DNA of 64,000 nt, taken from NCBI GenBank assembly GCA_965221135.1, contig CBDCRZ010000003.1, positions 186,001 through 250,000 on the forward strand. Reading direction: 5' to 3'. The position numbers and the translations under genes are program-made. The notes beneath the pieces are model-generated. The model saw only the letters and a program-made list of their open reading frames with translations. It searched no databases and was not told the DNA's origin. Of the stretch, positions 24,030 through 32,979 are shown in pieces. This DNA comes from Sansalvadorimonas sp965221135 (GTDB lineage Bacteria > Pseudomonadota > Gammaproteobacteria > Pseudomonadales > Endozoicomonadaceae). The first letter of the stretch is position 1; every line of letters starts with the position of its first letter.

Positions 24030-26168
24030 TTACTGTTCATCTGAGCGCGTGGCGAGTAATGACTTTTTGGTTTGAATCAGGTCTTTCAGGATATTGCTGG
24101 TTTCAACCAGTAAGGCATCGTCTTCCGGTTTCTTATCCTTCTTATCATTGTTGAAATGTTCCGTTTGCTCTTTCTCCATTTCATCAAGATCTTTGTAGGG
24201 CTTCTCACCTTTGGCTTTACGCAGAGAGTTCTCAATAGCCAGACGCTGATCACGCATTTTCTTGATCTCAGCCTTGCGGGTTTTTTCATTCAGGCTGACG
24301 GTCTTTCTCTCTTCGTGCTGCTTCTGGTATTCCCTCACTTTTTTGAAGTAGAGGAAGTCAGGGTTCTTGGCTACACGGGTTTCGTGTTTTTTAGTCAGTT
24401 CCGGGATGACAGGAGCCAGTGAGTTGAAAGCTTTATAGGCTACAGGCTTGATCTCGGTATAGGGCAGAGCGTGGGGCAGAGAGCTCTCACCAATCTCTTT
24501 CGGGTCAAACAGGGATGGGTAAGAGATGTCTGGAATCACGCCTCGATTCTGTGTGCTCTGGCCAGAAACCCTATAGAACTTGGCGATAGTCAGTTTCAGC
24601 TGGCCATGGTTAAGAGGCTGGATAGTCTGCACGGTACCCTTACCAAAGCTCTGGCCACCTATGACTAAAGCACGCTGGTAGTCCTGCATGGCACCCGCGA
24701 AGATTTCTGAGGCCGATGCGCTCAGGCGGTTAATCAGAACAACCATTGGTCCCTGGTAAACTTCTTTAGGGTCGGGGTCCTGCTGGGCTTCTGTACGGCC
24801 ACGGCTGTCTTTTACAAGTACGGTGGGCCCTTTGGGAATGAATAGGCCGGTCAGCTGGTTGGCCTCCTGCAGGGAGCCGCCGCCGTTATTACGCAGGTCG
24901 ATAACCAGTCCGTCGATTTTCTCTTTCTGCAGCTCGCTTATCAGCTTGCGCACATCTCGCGTCGTGCTCTTGTAGTTAGGTTCGCCAGCCTGTGCTGCCT
25001 TGAAGTCGATATAGAAGGCAGGGATATCAATAATACCGATGCGCTTCTTATCTTTGCCGGTGCCGACTTCCAGAATGCTCTTTTGTGCGGACTGCTCTTC
25101 CAGCTTTACCTTGTCACGGGTGATGGGGTAGATGCGGTTTTTGCCGTCGCCAGAAGAAGGCTTTACTTCCAGGCGAACCAGGGTGCCCTTGGTGCCTCGG
25201 ATCAGTTTCACAACTTCATCCAGACGCATACCAACGACATCTTCCATCTTGCCGTCTTTGCCCTGGGAAACGCCGACAATGTGGTCGCCGGGTTTCAGCT
25301 GGCCTGCTTTGTCGGCAGGGCCGGCAGGAACAATGCTAACGACTTTGGTGTACTCATCTTCTGTCAGCAGTACGGCACCAATACCTTCCAGTGACAGACT
25401 CATATTGATGTCGAAGTTCTCGGCACGCTGAGGTGAAAAGTACTGGGTGTGTGGATCGTACAGCTGGGTATAGGAATTCAGGTAGAGCTGGAAAGCATCT
25501 TCGCTACGGGTCTGGTGCAGGCGACGTAGCTGGTTGTTAAAGCGTTTGGTGAGCAGCTCGCTGATTTCAGGCAGCTTCTTGTCGTTGAGTTTCATGGTCA
25601 GCACGCTGTCTTTCAGCTGCTTGCGCCAGAGAGTCTGCTGCTCTTTGGTGTCTTTCAGCCAGGATGCTTTGCTGCGATCCAGCTCCAGACTTTCATTGTT
25701 GTTGTAGTTAAAGGTGTCCAGACCGTCGGCCACCAGCTTCAGCATAAAGCGGATGCGCTCTTCACTGCGCTCACGGTAGCGGTTGAAGATCTCAAAGGCT
25801 GGGCGCAGGTTGCCGCCTTTCAGGGCATCATCAAGGCTATCACGGTACTTGTTAAATTCATTGATATCGGATGCCAGAAAGAAACTGCGGTTTCTGTCGA
25901 GGGTTTCCAGATAGCTTTCATAAATCTTTGCCGAGTTGGACTCGTTCAGATTCAGCTTTTCATAGGAGTTGCTCTTTAAGAGCTGCACCACATTCACGCT
26001 GGCAATGGCCTGGTTCAATGTAGGCTTTAAACTGTCGAGAGGCTGGTTGATATCCTCAAGAGCGTGCGCCGATGGCGGAAGCGCCAGGCTGCCGGCCAGA
26101 AGAACAAACGCCAAAAATGAGAATGGCTTGTGCAGTTGTTGGGAGATATGTCGGGAGCTGAGACGCAT
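24030..26168 (-). CDS. prc: Tail-specific C-terminal processing protease Prc (Tsp)
   Basis: 712 residues from the ATG at 26168, which has GAGAGTG about eight bases upstream; a GTG at 26180 overlaps that site and is less likely. A signal peptide ends near PPSAHA|LED. A long N-terminal domain is followed by a PDZ domain (GIGAVLLTEDEYTKVVSI) and the S41 catalytic domain. The serine lies in SASASEIFAG and the lysine in GQSFGKGTVQ. A C-terminal DUF3340-type domain ends the protein. Prc trims or degrades periplasmic proteins by their C-termini, including lipoproteins and penicillin-binding protein 3. Confidence 0.97.
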   Translation of the reverse strand: MRLSSRHISQQLHKPFSFLAFVLLAGSLALPPSAHALEDINQPLDSLKPTLNQAIASVNVVQLLKSNSYEKLNLNESNSAKIYESYLETLDRNRSFFLASDINEFNKYRDSLDDALKGGNLRPAFEIFNRYRERSEERIRFMLKLVADGLDTFNYNNNESLELDRSKASWLKDTKEQQTLWRKQLKDSVLTMKLNDKKLPEISELLTKRFNNQLRRLHQTRSEDAFQLYLNSYTQLYDPHTQYFSPQRAENFDINMSLSLEGIGAVLLTEDEYTKVVSIVPAGPADKAGQLKPGDHIVGVSQGKDGKMEDVVGMRLDEVVKLIRGTKGTLVRLEVKPSSGDGKNRIYPITRDKVKLEEQSAQKSILEVGTGKDKKRIGIIDIPAFYIDFKAAQAGEPNYKSTTRDVRKLISELQKEKIDGLVIDLRNNGGGSLQEANQLTGLFIPKGPTVLVKDSRGRTEAQQDPDPKEVYQGPMVVLINRLSASASEIFAGAMQDYQRALVIGGQSFGKGTVQTIQPLNHGQLKLTIAKFYRVSGQSTQNRGVIPDISYPSLFDPKEIGESSLPHALPYTEIKPVAYKAFNSLAPVIPELTKKHETRVAKNPDFLYFKKVREYQKQHEERKTVSLNEKTRKAEIKKMRDQRLAIENSLRKAKGEKPYKDLDEMEKEQTEHFNNDKKDKKPEDDALLVETSNILKDLIQTKKSLLATRSDEQ

Positions 26169-26494
26169 CAGTATTGTCACTCTCTTTTCGGGGTCGTCAC
26201 TGACGTTGTGCTATGAAGTAGGAACACGATGCCGGCGGCGAAAGCATCCTTGTTTATTAGGAAGCACGATTTCATATTGCGCTTAAAGGACTATAGCATC
26301 ATCAGGAGTGAGTTTGTTGGGCGATTTGTATCACCTGTCAGGGCTGCACTGCCTTAAATCGGCTTAAGGATTAGCGGGTGTTAGTATTGCTTGCATGGCT
26401 GTCAGTTATCGAGTTTCCCTTTTGTGCCATATTCTCTCAGAAAGCACTCTTTCAGAGGCGCAGGGATTGAGAAATTCAGAAGGGAAATAAGTCT
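26169..26494. other. Divergent region between prc and the paralogue pair
   Basis: 326 bases with no gene. The right part (from about 26371) is the block that is duplicated before the second paralogue at 27527-27648. Confidence 0.6.
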
Positions 26495-26497
26495 ATG
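26371..26497 (+). repeat. Duplicated upstream block, copy 1
   Basis: About 125 bases starting ATTAGC and containing TGTCAGTTATCGAGTTTC, which align with 27527-27648 at roughly 80% by eye. It ends at the start codon of the first paralogue and includes its Shine-Dalgarno (AGAAGGGAAA). Confidence 0.8.
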
Positions 26498-27469
26498 AAC
26501 GTAGTTGCCTCTCCATCAGGTATTCACGCTGGGTTTTGTTCGCCTGTTAGTACAGGTAGTACAGGTAGTACAGGTAGTACAGGGCAACATGGTATAACTC
26601 CGCCAGAGAATGAGTTTGGTGCGGAAGAACGTGTCACTCGGCCATCTCCGCCATCAGTGTTGCTCAGTGCACGACCGGTTGCTCAAATCAGGCCCCTGCC
26701 TGCTCTTTGTGAGGCTACCCCTCTTACTGTCCCCCCTGATATTCGAAGTATACTTGAGTCTTGCTGTATTTCTTCGCAACTGCTTGTCGGGTATAAAAAA
26801 TATGCCGAAGCGCTGCTTAAGGATTATCCGCCCGAAAGCCACAGACTGGTGATGTTTGGTGCACAGAATGTTCTTTTATCCGGGGTTTTCGCCACTATGG
26901 TGCCTGTGGAAAAAAGCAGGGACTATATTCGACAAATGCCTTTTAAGAGTTTGTCTACTTACTATTGGAAACTGGGAAAGCACAACAACAATGGTAAGGC
27001 CGTTTTTCAAGAGGTTATGGCAAAGACTATAAAAACTGTGGCAGGTGTTAGCGATGGTGACGACATGCGCATCATTCTGGTCCGTGTGCTGTCAGCCGGG
27101 GTCACAGCTGTGGAGGTGACGGAAACTATGATGGAGGCTCGGGAACTGGCCGGAATCCCATATCGTTTTGATTATCTCACTCCGGGTTTCAGCGGTGATT
27201 ATATCAGCAGGCTAGAACCGTTAGTTGAGCGTGGTCTTCGCTTGCGGTTTGATGGAGAGATGGATGAGCTCGTTCTGACGAGTTCTCAGCATGCACGGCT
27301 AATGGAATTTAATCCTTCGTTACCCGTTAATTTGCTGGAGAGTTCTGCACAACACCCTGCCAGTGAAGATTGGCTTGGGTTCCAGTTGAATCCTCAATTT
27401 CCCTATCTGGTTGCCTGGCTAAGTCAGCGGCTGGCAGAAATAACTGCAAAAAAGACCGAATTATTGTGA
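26495..27469 (+). CDS. Unknown protein, tandem paralogue 1
   Basis: 324 residues, no signal peptide or membrane segment. The first ~75 residues are Ser/Thr/Pro/Gly-rich and contain four STG repeats. A conserved core from about residue 85 includes YPPESHRLVMFGAQNVLLSG and RDYIRQMPFKSL; the C-terminus has EDWLGFQLNPQFPYLVAWL. The gene at 27646 encodes a paralogue sharing this core at about half of positions. No family is recognised. The Ser-rich leader before a globular core resembles type III effectors, but no secretion genes are in the window, so this stays speculative. Confidence 0.75.
   Translation: MNVVASPSGIHAGFCSPVSTGSTGSTGSTGQHGITPPENEFGAEERVTRPSPPSVLLSARPVAQIRPLPALCEATPLTVPPDIRSILESCCISSQLLVGYKKYAEALLKDYPPESHRLVMFGAQNVLLSGVFATMVPVEKSRDYIRQMPFKSLSTYYWKLGKHNNNGKAVFQEVMAKTIKTVAGVSDGDDMRIILVRVLSAGVTAVEVTETMMEARELAGIPYRFDYLTPGFSGDYISRLEPLVERGLRLRFDGEMDELVLTSSQHARLMEFNPSLPVNLLESSAQHPASEDWLGFQLNPQFPYLVAWLSQRLAEITAKKTELL
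26549..26584 (+). repeat. 9-bp in-frame tandem repeat
   Basis: Four units of AGTACAGGT (the last ends GGG) encode STG repeats in the N-terminal region of paralogue 1. Absent from paralogue 2. Confidence 0.95.
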
Positions 27470-27526
27470 TAGTGAATCGTTCTTCGGTCATCAGGTGTTA
27501 CTCTGCCTCTGGGTTATCTTATCCTG

Positions 27527-27648
27527 ATTAGCTGGTCAGTATTGCTTGCGGGGCTGTCAGTTATCGAGTTTCTCTTTTGTGCCATATTACCTCAGAAAGC
27601 TCCCTTTTTAGAGGTTGTTAAAAGGTTCAGAAGGAAAGTAAGGCTATG
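27527..27648 (+). repeat. Duplicated upstream block, copy 2
   Basis: Counterpart of 26371-26497, with the same TGTCAGTTATCGAGTTTC core and CAGAAGGAAAG before the start codon. It shows that the gene was duplicated together with its 5' control region. Confidence 0.8.
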
Positions 27649-28635
27649 AAACGAGTTGATCCTCCAGCCGGTATTAACAATGGATTTCTCTTATCTGCTA
27701 GAGCAGAGCAGCATGATATACTCCCTGTACAGAAACAGTTTAGTGCAGACAAAGAAAGTGCCCCTCCTTCATCGGTATTGATCAGTGCACGACCGGCTGT
27801 TCAGATTGAGCCACAGCTGGCTCTCTCTACCGTACCTTCGTTAGCTAACAATACTGAAGCTTCTGCTGTTCTCACTCAGCAGAAGGATGAAATATCTGCT
27901 GAGTTTCGGGAGATATTTGAATCCTCGCGTATACATTCGCAACTTATCACCTGTTATAAAAATTATGCAAAAAGCCTGATTGGGGATTATCCGCCCGAGA
28001 GCCACAGGCTGGTGATGTTCGGCGCACAGAATGTTCTTTTGTCCGGAGTTCTCGCTACGATGATGCCCCTGGAGAAGAGTCAGGACTATATTCGACAACT
28101 GCCTTTTAAGCGATTGTCAGAGTACCGCTACCAACTAACATATGGGCAGTCAAAAGAGGCATTGTATAAGGCCACTTTTCAAAAGGTTATAGTGAAGGCT
28201 ATAAAGGCTGTGATTGGTGATGCTGATGGCAAGAAAATCATTTTGGTACGTGTGTTGTATTTAGCAGCCACAGTCAAGATGGTGACTAAAATAATGATAG
28301 AAGCTCTGGGCTCGGCCGGAATTCATTATGGTTTTGATTATCTTTACCCTGCACTCAGTGATGACTATATAAGCGAGTTGAAACTTTTATACGCGCAGGG
28401 GCTTCGCTTACGGTTTGATGAAGAGATGGGAAAGCACCTCCTGTATTCTTATCAGCTTACTCCGTTAATAGAATTTAACCCTTCTGTGCCTGTAAATTTG
28501 TCTGTACCTTCTGCACGGCACCCAGACAGTGAAGATTGGTCCGGGTTCCAGTTGAATCCTGAATTTCCCCATCTTGTCGCCTGGCTGACTCGGCGGTTGG
28601 AAAAAATAGCAGATAATAAGCCTGACCCATCGTAA
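27646..28635 (+). CDS. Unknown protein, tandem paralogue 2
   Basis: 329 residues and similar throughout to the product of 26495. YPPESHRLVMFGAQNVLLSG is identical in both, as are RLRFD and LVAWL, while the first ~80 residues have diverged. No signal peptide. About 180 bases separate the two genes and most of that spacer is the duplicated 5' block, so each copy probably has its own promoter. Function unknown. The strong conservation of the core compared with the leader suggests a folded domain under constraint. Confidence 0.75.
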   Translation: MKRVDPPAGINNGFLLSARAEQHDILPVQKQFSADKESAPPSSVLISARPAVQIEPQLALSTVPSLANNTEASAVLTQQKDEISAEFREIFESSRIHSQLITCYKNYAKSLIGDYPPESHRLVMFGAQNVLLSGVLATMMPLEKSQDYIRQLPFKRLSEYRYQLTYGQSKEALYKATFQKVIVKAIKAVIGDADGKKIILVRVLYLAATVKMVTKIMIEALGSAGIHYGFDYLYPALSDDYISELKLLYAQGLRLRFDEEMGKHLLYSYQLTPLIEFNPSVPVNLSVPSARHPDSEDWSGFQLNPEFPHLVAWLTRRLEKIADNKPDPS

Positions 28636-28710
28636 TGATGAATCGGTCTTTGGTCTCCATCGTTACACGGCCTCTTCCTTTACCCACAGCTGGGATAGGG
28701 GCATTGTCAA

Positions 28711-31095
28711 CTAAATATACCTTGAGATAATGATGCTCATTAAAGTTGTGCTAATAACACCAAATGCTTTTGTAGTTGCCCCTTTATTTGGCGGAGTTGC
28801 TTCTGGAGTTACCTTCGGAGTTGCCTGGATCGTCACGGATGTTGTTGTTTCTAACTTGCAGGGTATATAACTCTCGTTTGCCTGCATCGCTCTTATGGCA
28901 CTATCCAGCCACATTAACCTTTGAGAAAACCAATGTTTCATTCTGTAGGTTTCAGTTGTAAAAGGGACTGTCGCGTATCTTCCTGGAAACCAGTGAAAAT
29001 AATCTGTTCCTCTTACTGGCCACCGCTCATTATTCCTGTCAGCGGCTGAATATTCTTCCAATAATTGTATATTTTCATCAATGCGTGTTGTTAGGCTGTT
29101 GAGGCTGAATAATGATGTGCGTAATTCGAACCAGCGCATCTGGACTTTCTCAATAAACTCTGAATCCCGGATCAATCGATCCCACCATATAGGTTTGGTA
29201 ACCTGATGTTGCCAGCCTTGATCGGGCGTCTTCAACTCATTCCCCATAGATCTGTCAAAATCCCATACAGGCCCCATAACCAGAGAGCCCTCTTTATCTT
29301 TATGCAGGAACGTACTATGTTCGTACGCATCTGAATTTCCAAATAGCTCTGCGTGCAGGAAGTAATCGACAAACGAATCTATCTCAATGTACTGTTTGTA
29401 GTTATCCCCAGATATAAGTGCGCGTTCAAAATCAGTTATGTAGTCGCGAATGTATTCCATCTGTTGTGGTGTAATATCATCACCATCTGGGTAGCCATTA
29501 ATAAAGTTTGAGTAATGGGACAAGGGGCAGTAGGTGCTTTCCCATCCTGTGTCTCTTCCCAGGGGTCTACTTGAAATTTCAAGAATGTACCCTCCGGTTA
29601 AATTTTCCCCTTCATTTTCGTCAGTTTTAAGTTTATTAATGTCTACACGATTTTTGTCACGTTTTATTTTTTCGACGAGAAGATATACACCTTCGTAACG
29701 ATAACCTTCATTTCGATCATTCAGAAACAGTTCAATTAACATTGACCTGGGGGAAAAATTTTTGTCTCTCATCTCCCCGGCGACAGTATAGGCCAAGTGG
29801 TTTCTCATCAGGCTCTGATCAAAAAACGGGCCATGCAGCACCCAGTCATTTTCCTTGGGAAAGCCTAATAATTCCACGTTGTTATTGGCACCAGATGCCG
29901 TTCTTGTTTCCAGAGTATAACTTTTCTTCGGAAAAGTTATGCTACTCTGCCCCCTCAGCTCAATGCCACTGTAACCACTGTAACCAGTTGCCAAATCTTC
30001 TGGGAAATTCACACCATCATTATTTATGACATCCAGGGATGCTGTTATTTTAGGGTCATTAATAATTGGATTGCCATTTGTATGGATTAAGAAAATGGGG
30101 AGGTTTGTACCATTGGCAAACAAGCTTCCACTTCCACTTCCATCGCCACTGCCACTGCCATTGCCGAAATCAAAAACTCTTTGAGTTGTGTCGTCATTCT
30201 CTTGTCCCACAGCCCGACCAGACAAACTGATCATGCCCACCGTTAACCCCACCGCCTTTACTGCCGGCGGCATATTGCTCAGGCTCATAACCCCCATCAT
30301 CGTTGTGACAGCTGCATCAGAGGTGCGTTCTATCCATGTGCGTTCAGGTTGTTGTTGCTGATCGAAGTGTTCCTGACGGCTGGCCGTTTCAATCATATAT
30401 TCCAGTTGGGTGTCAGGATTATCCTGTTCCAGCCCGAACATCCATTCTTCCAGGCCGTCGTGAATAATGTCTGTCACACCACGGTCATGTTTGAGTGTGA
30501 TTTTGGAGTGGCCTTTTCCCTTGCGCACTTTGGGCGCGACATGTTCTATATGCCTTGCACTGGAACGGGTGGTGTATGGGGCTGAGGCTTTTTTTCCTAC
30601 CCGCTTTTCTGCTTGGGAAGCCGGGAGTGTGTGTGGTGTGGCAATCCGGATGTCGGAGCGATCAGGCCCTTGTTTAGAGTCTGCCTTTCTGCCACACAAG
30701 GTGGCGACTGCTGTTTTTTTGCTCTGTTTTGTTGTTGGAGGGGCGGGCTGGCGCAGGGTATGACTTGAGCGGATGAAGGAGCCTTTTCCTGTCCGGCCGG
30801 CTTTTGTTTTTTTGCCATATCCCCTGGGGGCATCAAGAGAACTTTTTGATGGCGGGTTCCTGTAAACGACACCGGTTTCATTTAAGCCAGTGCTGAAACC
30901 CGCAGTGGTATTGTGCCATTTTGTTGCCTGGGAATTGCCTGCTGGTTTTACCAGACTTGTGGCCATGGTTGCATTGACCAAGGCTGTCGAATTCCTTGCT
31001 GGAGGGCCACCACCTCCAGCCAAAACATCTGGGCTGGTGATTATAAGCAAGCCTAGAGTAACTATTACTATGGGGAATTTTTTAAAACTCAGCAT
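28711..31095 (-). CDS. Exported CotH-kinase-family protein
   Basis: 794 residues from the ATG at 31095 (AGGAG ~11 bases upstream; a GTG at 31107 overlaps that site). A signal peptide ends near SPDVLA|GGGG (residue 26). Residues ~27-300 are a low-complexity, basic region, followed by a second hydrophobic segment and a Gly-Ser linker near residue 330. The CotH domain covers about 345-720. It contains GIELRGQSSITFPKKSYTLE, the nucleotide/metal motif GPVWDFDRSMGN, and NHLAY. CotH proteins are atypical secretory kinases (spore coat in Bacillus) and host-binding proteins in Mucorales fungi. A Thr/Pro stretch and a short hydrophobic C-terminus could anchor it. Confidence 0.85.
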   Translation of the reverse strand: MLSFKKFPIVIVTLGLLIITSPDVLAGGGGPPARNSTALVNATMATSLVKPAGNSQATKWHNTTAGFSTGLNETGVVYRNPPSKSSLDAPRGYGKKTKAGRTGKGSFIRSSHTLRQPAPPTTKQSKKTAVATLCGRKADSKQGPDRSDIRIATPHTLPASQAEKRVGKKASAPYTTRSSARHIEHVAPKVRKGKGHSKITLKHDRGVTDIIHDGLEEWMFGLEQDNPDTQLEYMIETASRQEHFDQQQQPERTWIERTSDAAVTTMMGVMSLSNMPPAVKAVGLTVGMISLSGRAVGQENDDTTQRVFDFGNGSGSGDGSGSGSLFANGTNLPIFLIHTNGNPIINDPKITASLDVINNDGVNFPEDLATGYSGYSGIELRGQSSITFPKKSYTLETRTASGANNNVELLGFPKENDWVLHGPFFDQSLMRNHLAYTVAGEMRDKNFSPRSMLIELFLNDRNEGYRYEGVYLLVEKIKRDKNRVDINKLKTDENEGENLTGGYILEISSRPLGRDTGWESTYCPLSHYSNFINGYPDGDDITPQQMEYIRDYITDFERALISGDNYKQYIEIDSFVDYFLHAELFGNSDAYEHSTFLHKDKEGSLVMGPVWDFDRSMGNELKTPDQGWQHQVTKPIWWDRLIRDSEFIEKVQMRWFELRTSLFSLNSLTTRIDENIQLLEEYSAADRNNERWPVRGTDYFHWFPGRYATVPFTTETYRMKHWFSQRLMWLDSAIRAMQANESYIPCKLETTTSVTIQATPKVTPEATPPNKGATTKAFGVISTTLMSIIISRYI

Positions 31096-31345
31096 AGTAT
31101 TTACCACTCCTGCTGGGCTGCGTTGTATTTAGGAGGAAAGAAGGATAGCTCCATTTTTTACAAATATGAGTTATAAAACCCAAACTCAAACTCAAATTCA
31201 AATGATTAAAATGAGTGCAAAATGCGAGTTTCTGCTCGGGCTTGAGGTTTGTATATGCACTATAGAATTTGAAGATCTAACCCGGATGTTTCATGAATTT
31301 CTTAAGGGTATGAGCTTTTGGTATAGCTCGCGGCTTTTTATCACT

Positions 31346-31530
31346 ATGCCTCGTACAGTCCTTTGTAATAATCAATGGAATCGCATCAAAGACCTTTTGC
31401 AGGGAAGCCATCAGTTTGTGGGGTAACAGCTAAAGGCAATTGCACGTTTCTCGAAGCTGTTCTATGAATTGCCAGAACGGGAGCGCCCAGGAGAGACCTG
31501 CCCAAATTCTTCGGTTGCAATTTTCCTGTT
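31346..31530 (+). pseudogene. IS5-family transposase remnant
   Basis: Starts MPRTVLCNNQWNRIKDLLQG, the N-terminus of IS5-type transposases. A +1 shift then restores recognisable family sequence: TAKGNCTFLEAVL, an in-frame stop, IARTGAPRRDLPKFFGC. Similarity ends near 31530, so the DDE catalytic part is missing. It is a frameshifted, truncated relic; no terminal inverted repeats were found. Confidence 0.75.
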
Positions 31531-31583
31531 CTTAATAATCCGTTCTTAATAAATAGTGCTGATGTGTCGTTTCTGCAGATAAA

Positions 31584-31620
31584 AGAAAACCCCACCGCCG
31601 GATGTCGGCAGTGGGGTTAT
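31584..31620 (-). terminator. Intrinsic terminator of apeB
   Basis: Stem AACCCCAC / GTGGGGTT with a paired inner CGCCG/CGGC section. On the minus strand it is followed by TTTTCTTTT. Confidence 0.8.
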
Positions 31621-31664
31621 CAGGGGCTGATTTTATCAGTCAGATATTTAAAGCAGGCAGGCTC

Positions 31665-32963
31665 TTAAGGAAGAAGTGTCTCTTGCTGGAAGAACAGCTC
31701 CAGAACCTTGGTCAGACCAGCGGCATCATCGCTGCCCGCCAGTTCACGGATGGAGTGCATACCGAAAGTTGGCAGGCCAATATCCAGAGTAGCTACACCC
31801 AGTTTGCTGGAGGTGATAGGGCCGATTGTGCTGCCACAACCCATGTCGGTACGGGCAACGAAAGCCTGCACAGGAACGCCGGCTTCTTTGCACAGCTTGC
31901 GGATCAGGGCGCTGGTTTCGCTGGACGTTGCATAACGCTGCTTGGCGTTGATCTTGATAACCGGGCCCTTGTTCAGCATTGGGCCGTGGTTTTCGTCGTG
32001 ACGGTCCGGGAAGTTCGGATGGATGCCGTGGGCATTGTCCGCAGAGATCATCACAGAGCGCTGCATGGCGCGAGTCAGGTCCACAGCTGTACCGCAGATA
32101 CGTTCAAGTACCTGAGTCAGAAAGGGGCCGTCGGCACCGGTGGTGCTCTGGCTGCCAATCTCTTCATGGTCGTTGCAGACCAGCAGGGAAGGCTGCTCAC
32201 TGTCGGCGTTGATCAGGGCTTCCATGATCACGTAGCAGCTCAGCAGGTTGTCGAGCCGGGCAGAAGCGACGAACTCTTCTTTCAGGCCGATCAGTGCAGG
32301 CCCCTGGGTGTCGTAGAAGAACATTTCATAATCCAGTACTTCTGCGCCAGTGATGTTCTGTTTTTCCAGTTCTGCGGCCAGCAGCTGGTTGAAAGTCTGG
32401 CTCTCATCACCTTCAGTCAGCAGGCTCAGAACAGGAGGCAGTTCCTTTTGGGGGTTGATGCTGCGATTGTTGTTGGCTTCGCGATCAAGGTGGATTGCCA
32501 GGCTTGGAATCACAGCGATAGGGCGAACAAAGTCCACCAGATTACTGTGCAGGTTGCCGTCTTTGTCCTGCCAGGTTACACGCCCCGCCAGAGACAGATC
32601 ACGGTCAAACCATGTGGCCAGCAGTGCGCCGCCGTAGGTTTCTACAGCCAGTTGCTGGTAGCCGAGGACTTTCATGTCGGGGTTAGGCTTAACCTTTGGA
32701 CATGGGCTGTCGGTGTGGGCACCGGTCATGCGCAGGCCTGTTTCTGCCGGGTTACCCTTGCCAGTGGTGAAGGCGATGATGGCAGAGTCGTTGCGGGTAA
32801 CGAAGTATTTCTTCTGGCTTTCAAGATTCCAGTCTTCACGCTCATCCAGAGTGATAAAGCCAGCCTTGGTCAAACGGCGTGCCATTTCTGCAGCGGCGTG
32901 GAAAGGTGTGGTGGCCGCTTGCAGAAACGCGAACAGGTCTTGATTGAATCGAGTGATGTCCAT
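31665..32963 (-). CDS. apeB: M18 family aminopeptidase
   Basis: 432 residues from MDITRFNQDLFAFL at 32963. M18 motifs are complete: GAHTDSPCPKVKP (zinc His/Asp), SARLDNLLS (bridging Asp), NDHEEIGS (catalytic Glu pair), ISADNAHGIHPN and GIPTFGMH-like LPTFGMHSIRELAG near the end. These cytosolic dodecameric enzymes remove N-terminal residues from peptides. It is monocistronic or transcribed with the upstream secreted-protein gene (16 bases apart). Confidence 0.96.
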   Translation of the reverse strand: MDITRFNQDLFAFLQAATTPFHAAAEMARRLTKAGFITLDEREDWNLESQKKYFVTRNDSAIIAFTTGKGNPAETGLRMTGAHTDSPCPKVKPNPDMKVLGYQQLAVETYGGALLATWFDRDLSLAGRVTWQDKDGNLHSNLVDFVRPIAVIPSLAIHLDREANNNRSINPQKELPPVLSLLTEGDESQTFNQLLAAELEKQNITGAEVLDYEMFFYDTQGPALIGLKEEFVASARLDNLLSCYVIMEALINADSEQPSLLVCNDHEEIGSQSTTGADGPFLTQVLERICGTAVDLTRAMQRSVMISADNAHGIHPNFPDRHDENHGPMLNKGPVIKINAKQRYATSSETSALIRKLCKEAGVPVQAFVARTDMGCGSTIGPITSSKLGVATLDIGLPTFGMHSIRELAGSDDAAGLTKVLELFFQQETLLP

Positions 32964-32979
32964 AACACAGTGCATCTAG

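Noticed and set aside
26549..26584. Phase-variable on/off switch by slippage
   Set aside because: The unit is 9 bp, so slippage cannot shift the frame; only leader length would vary.
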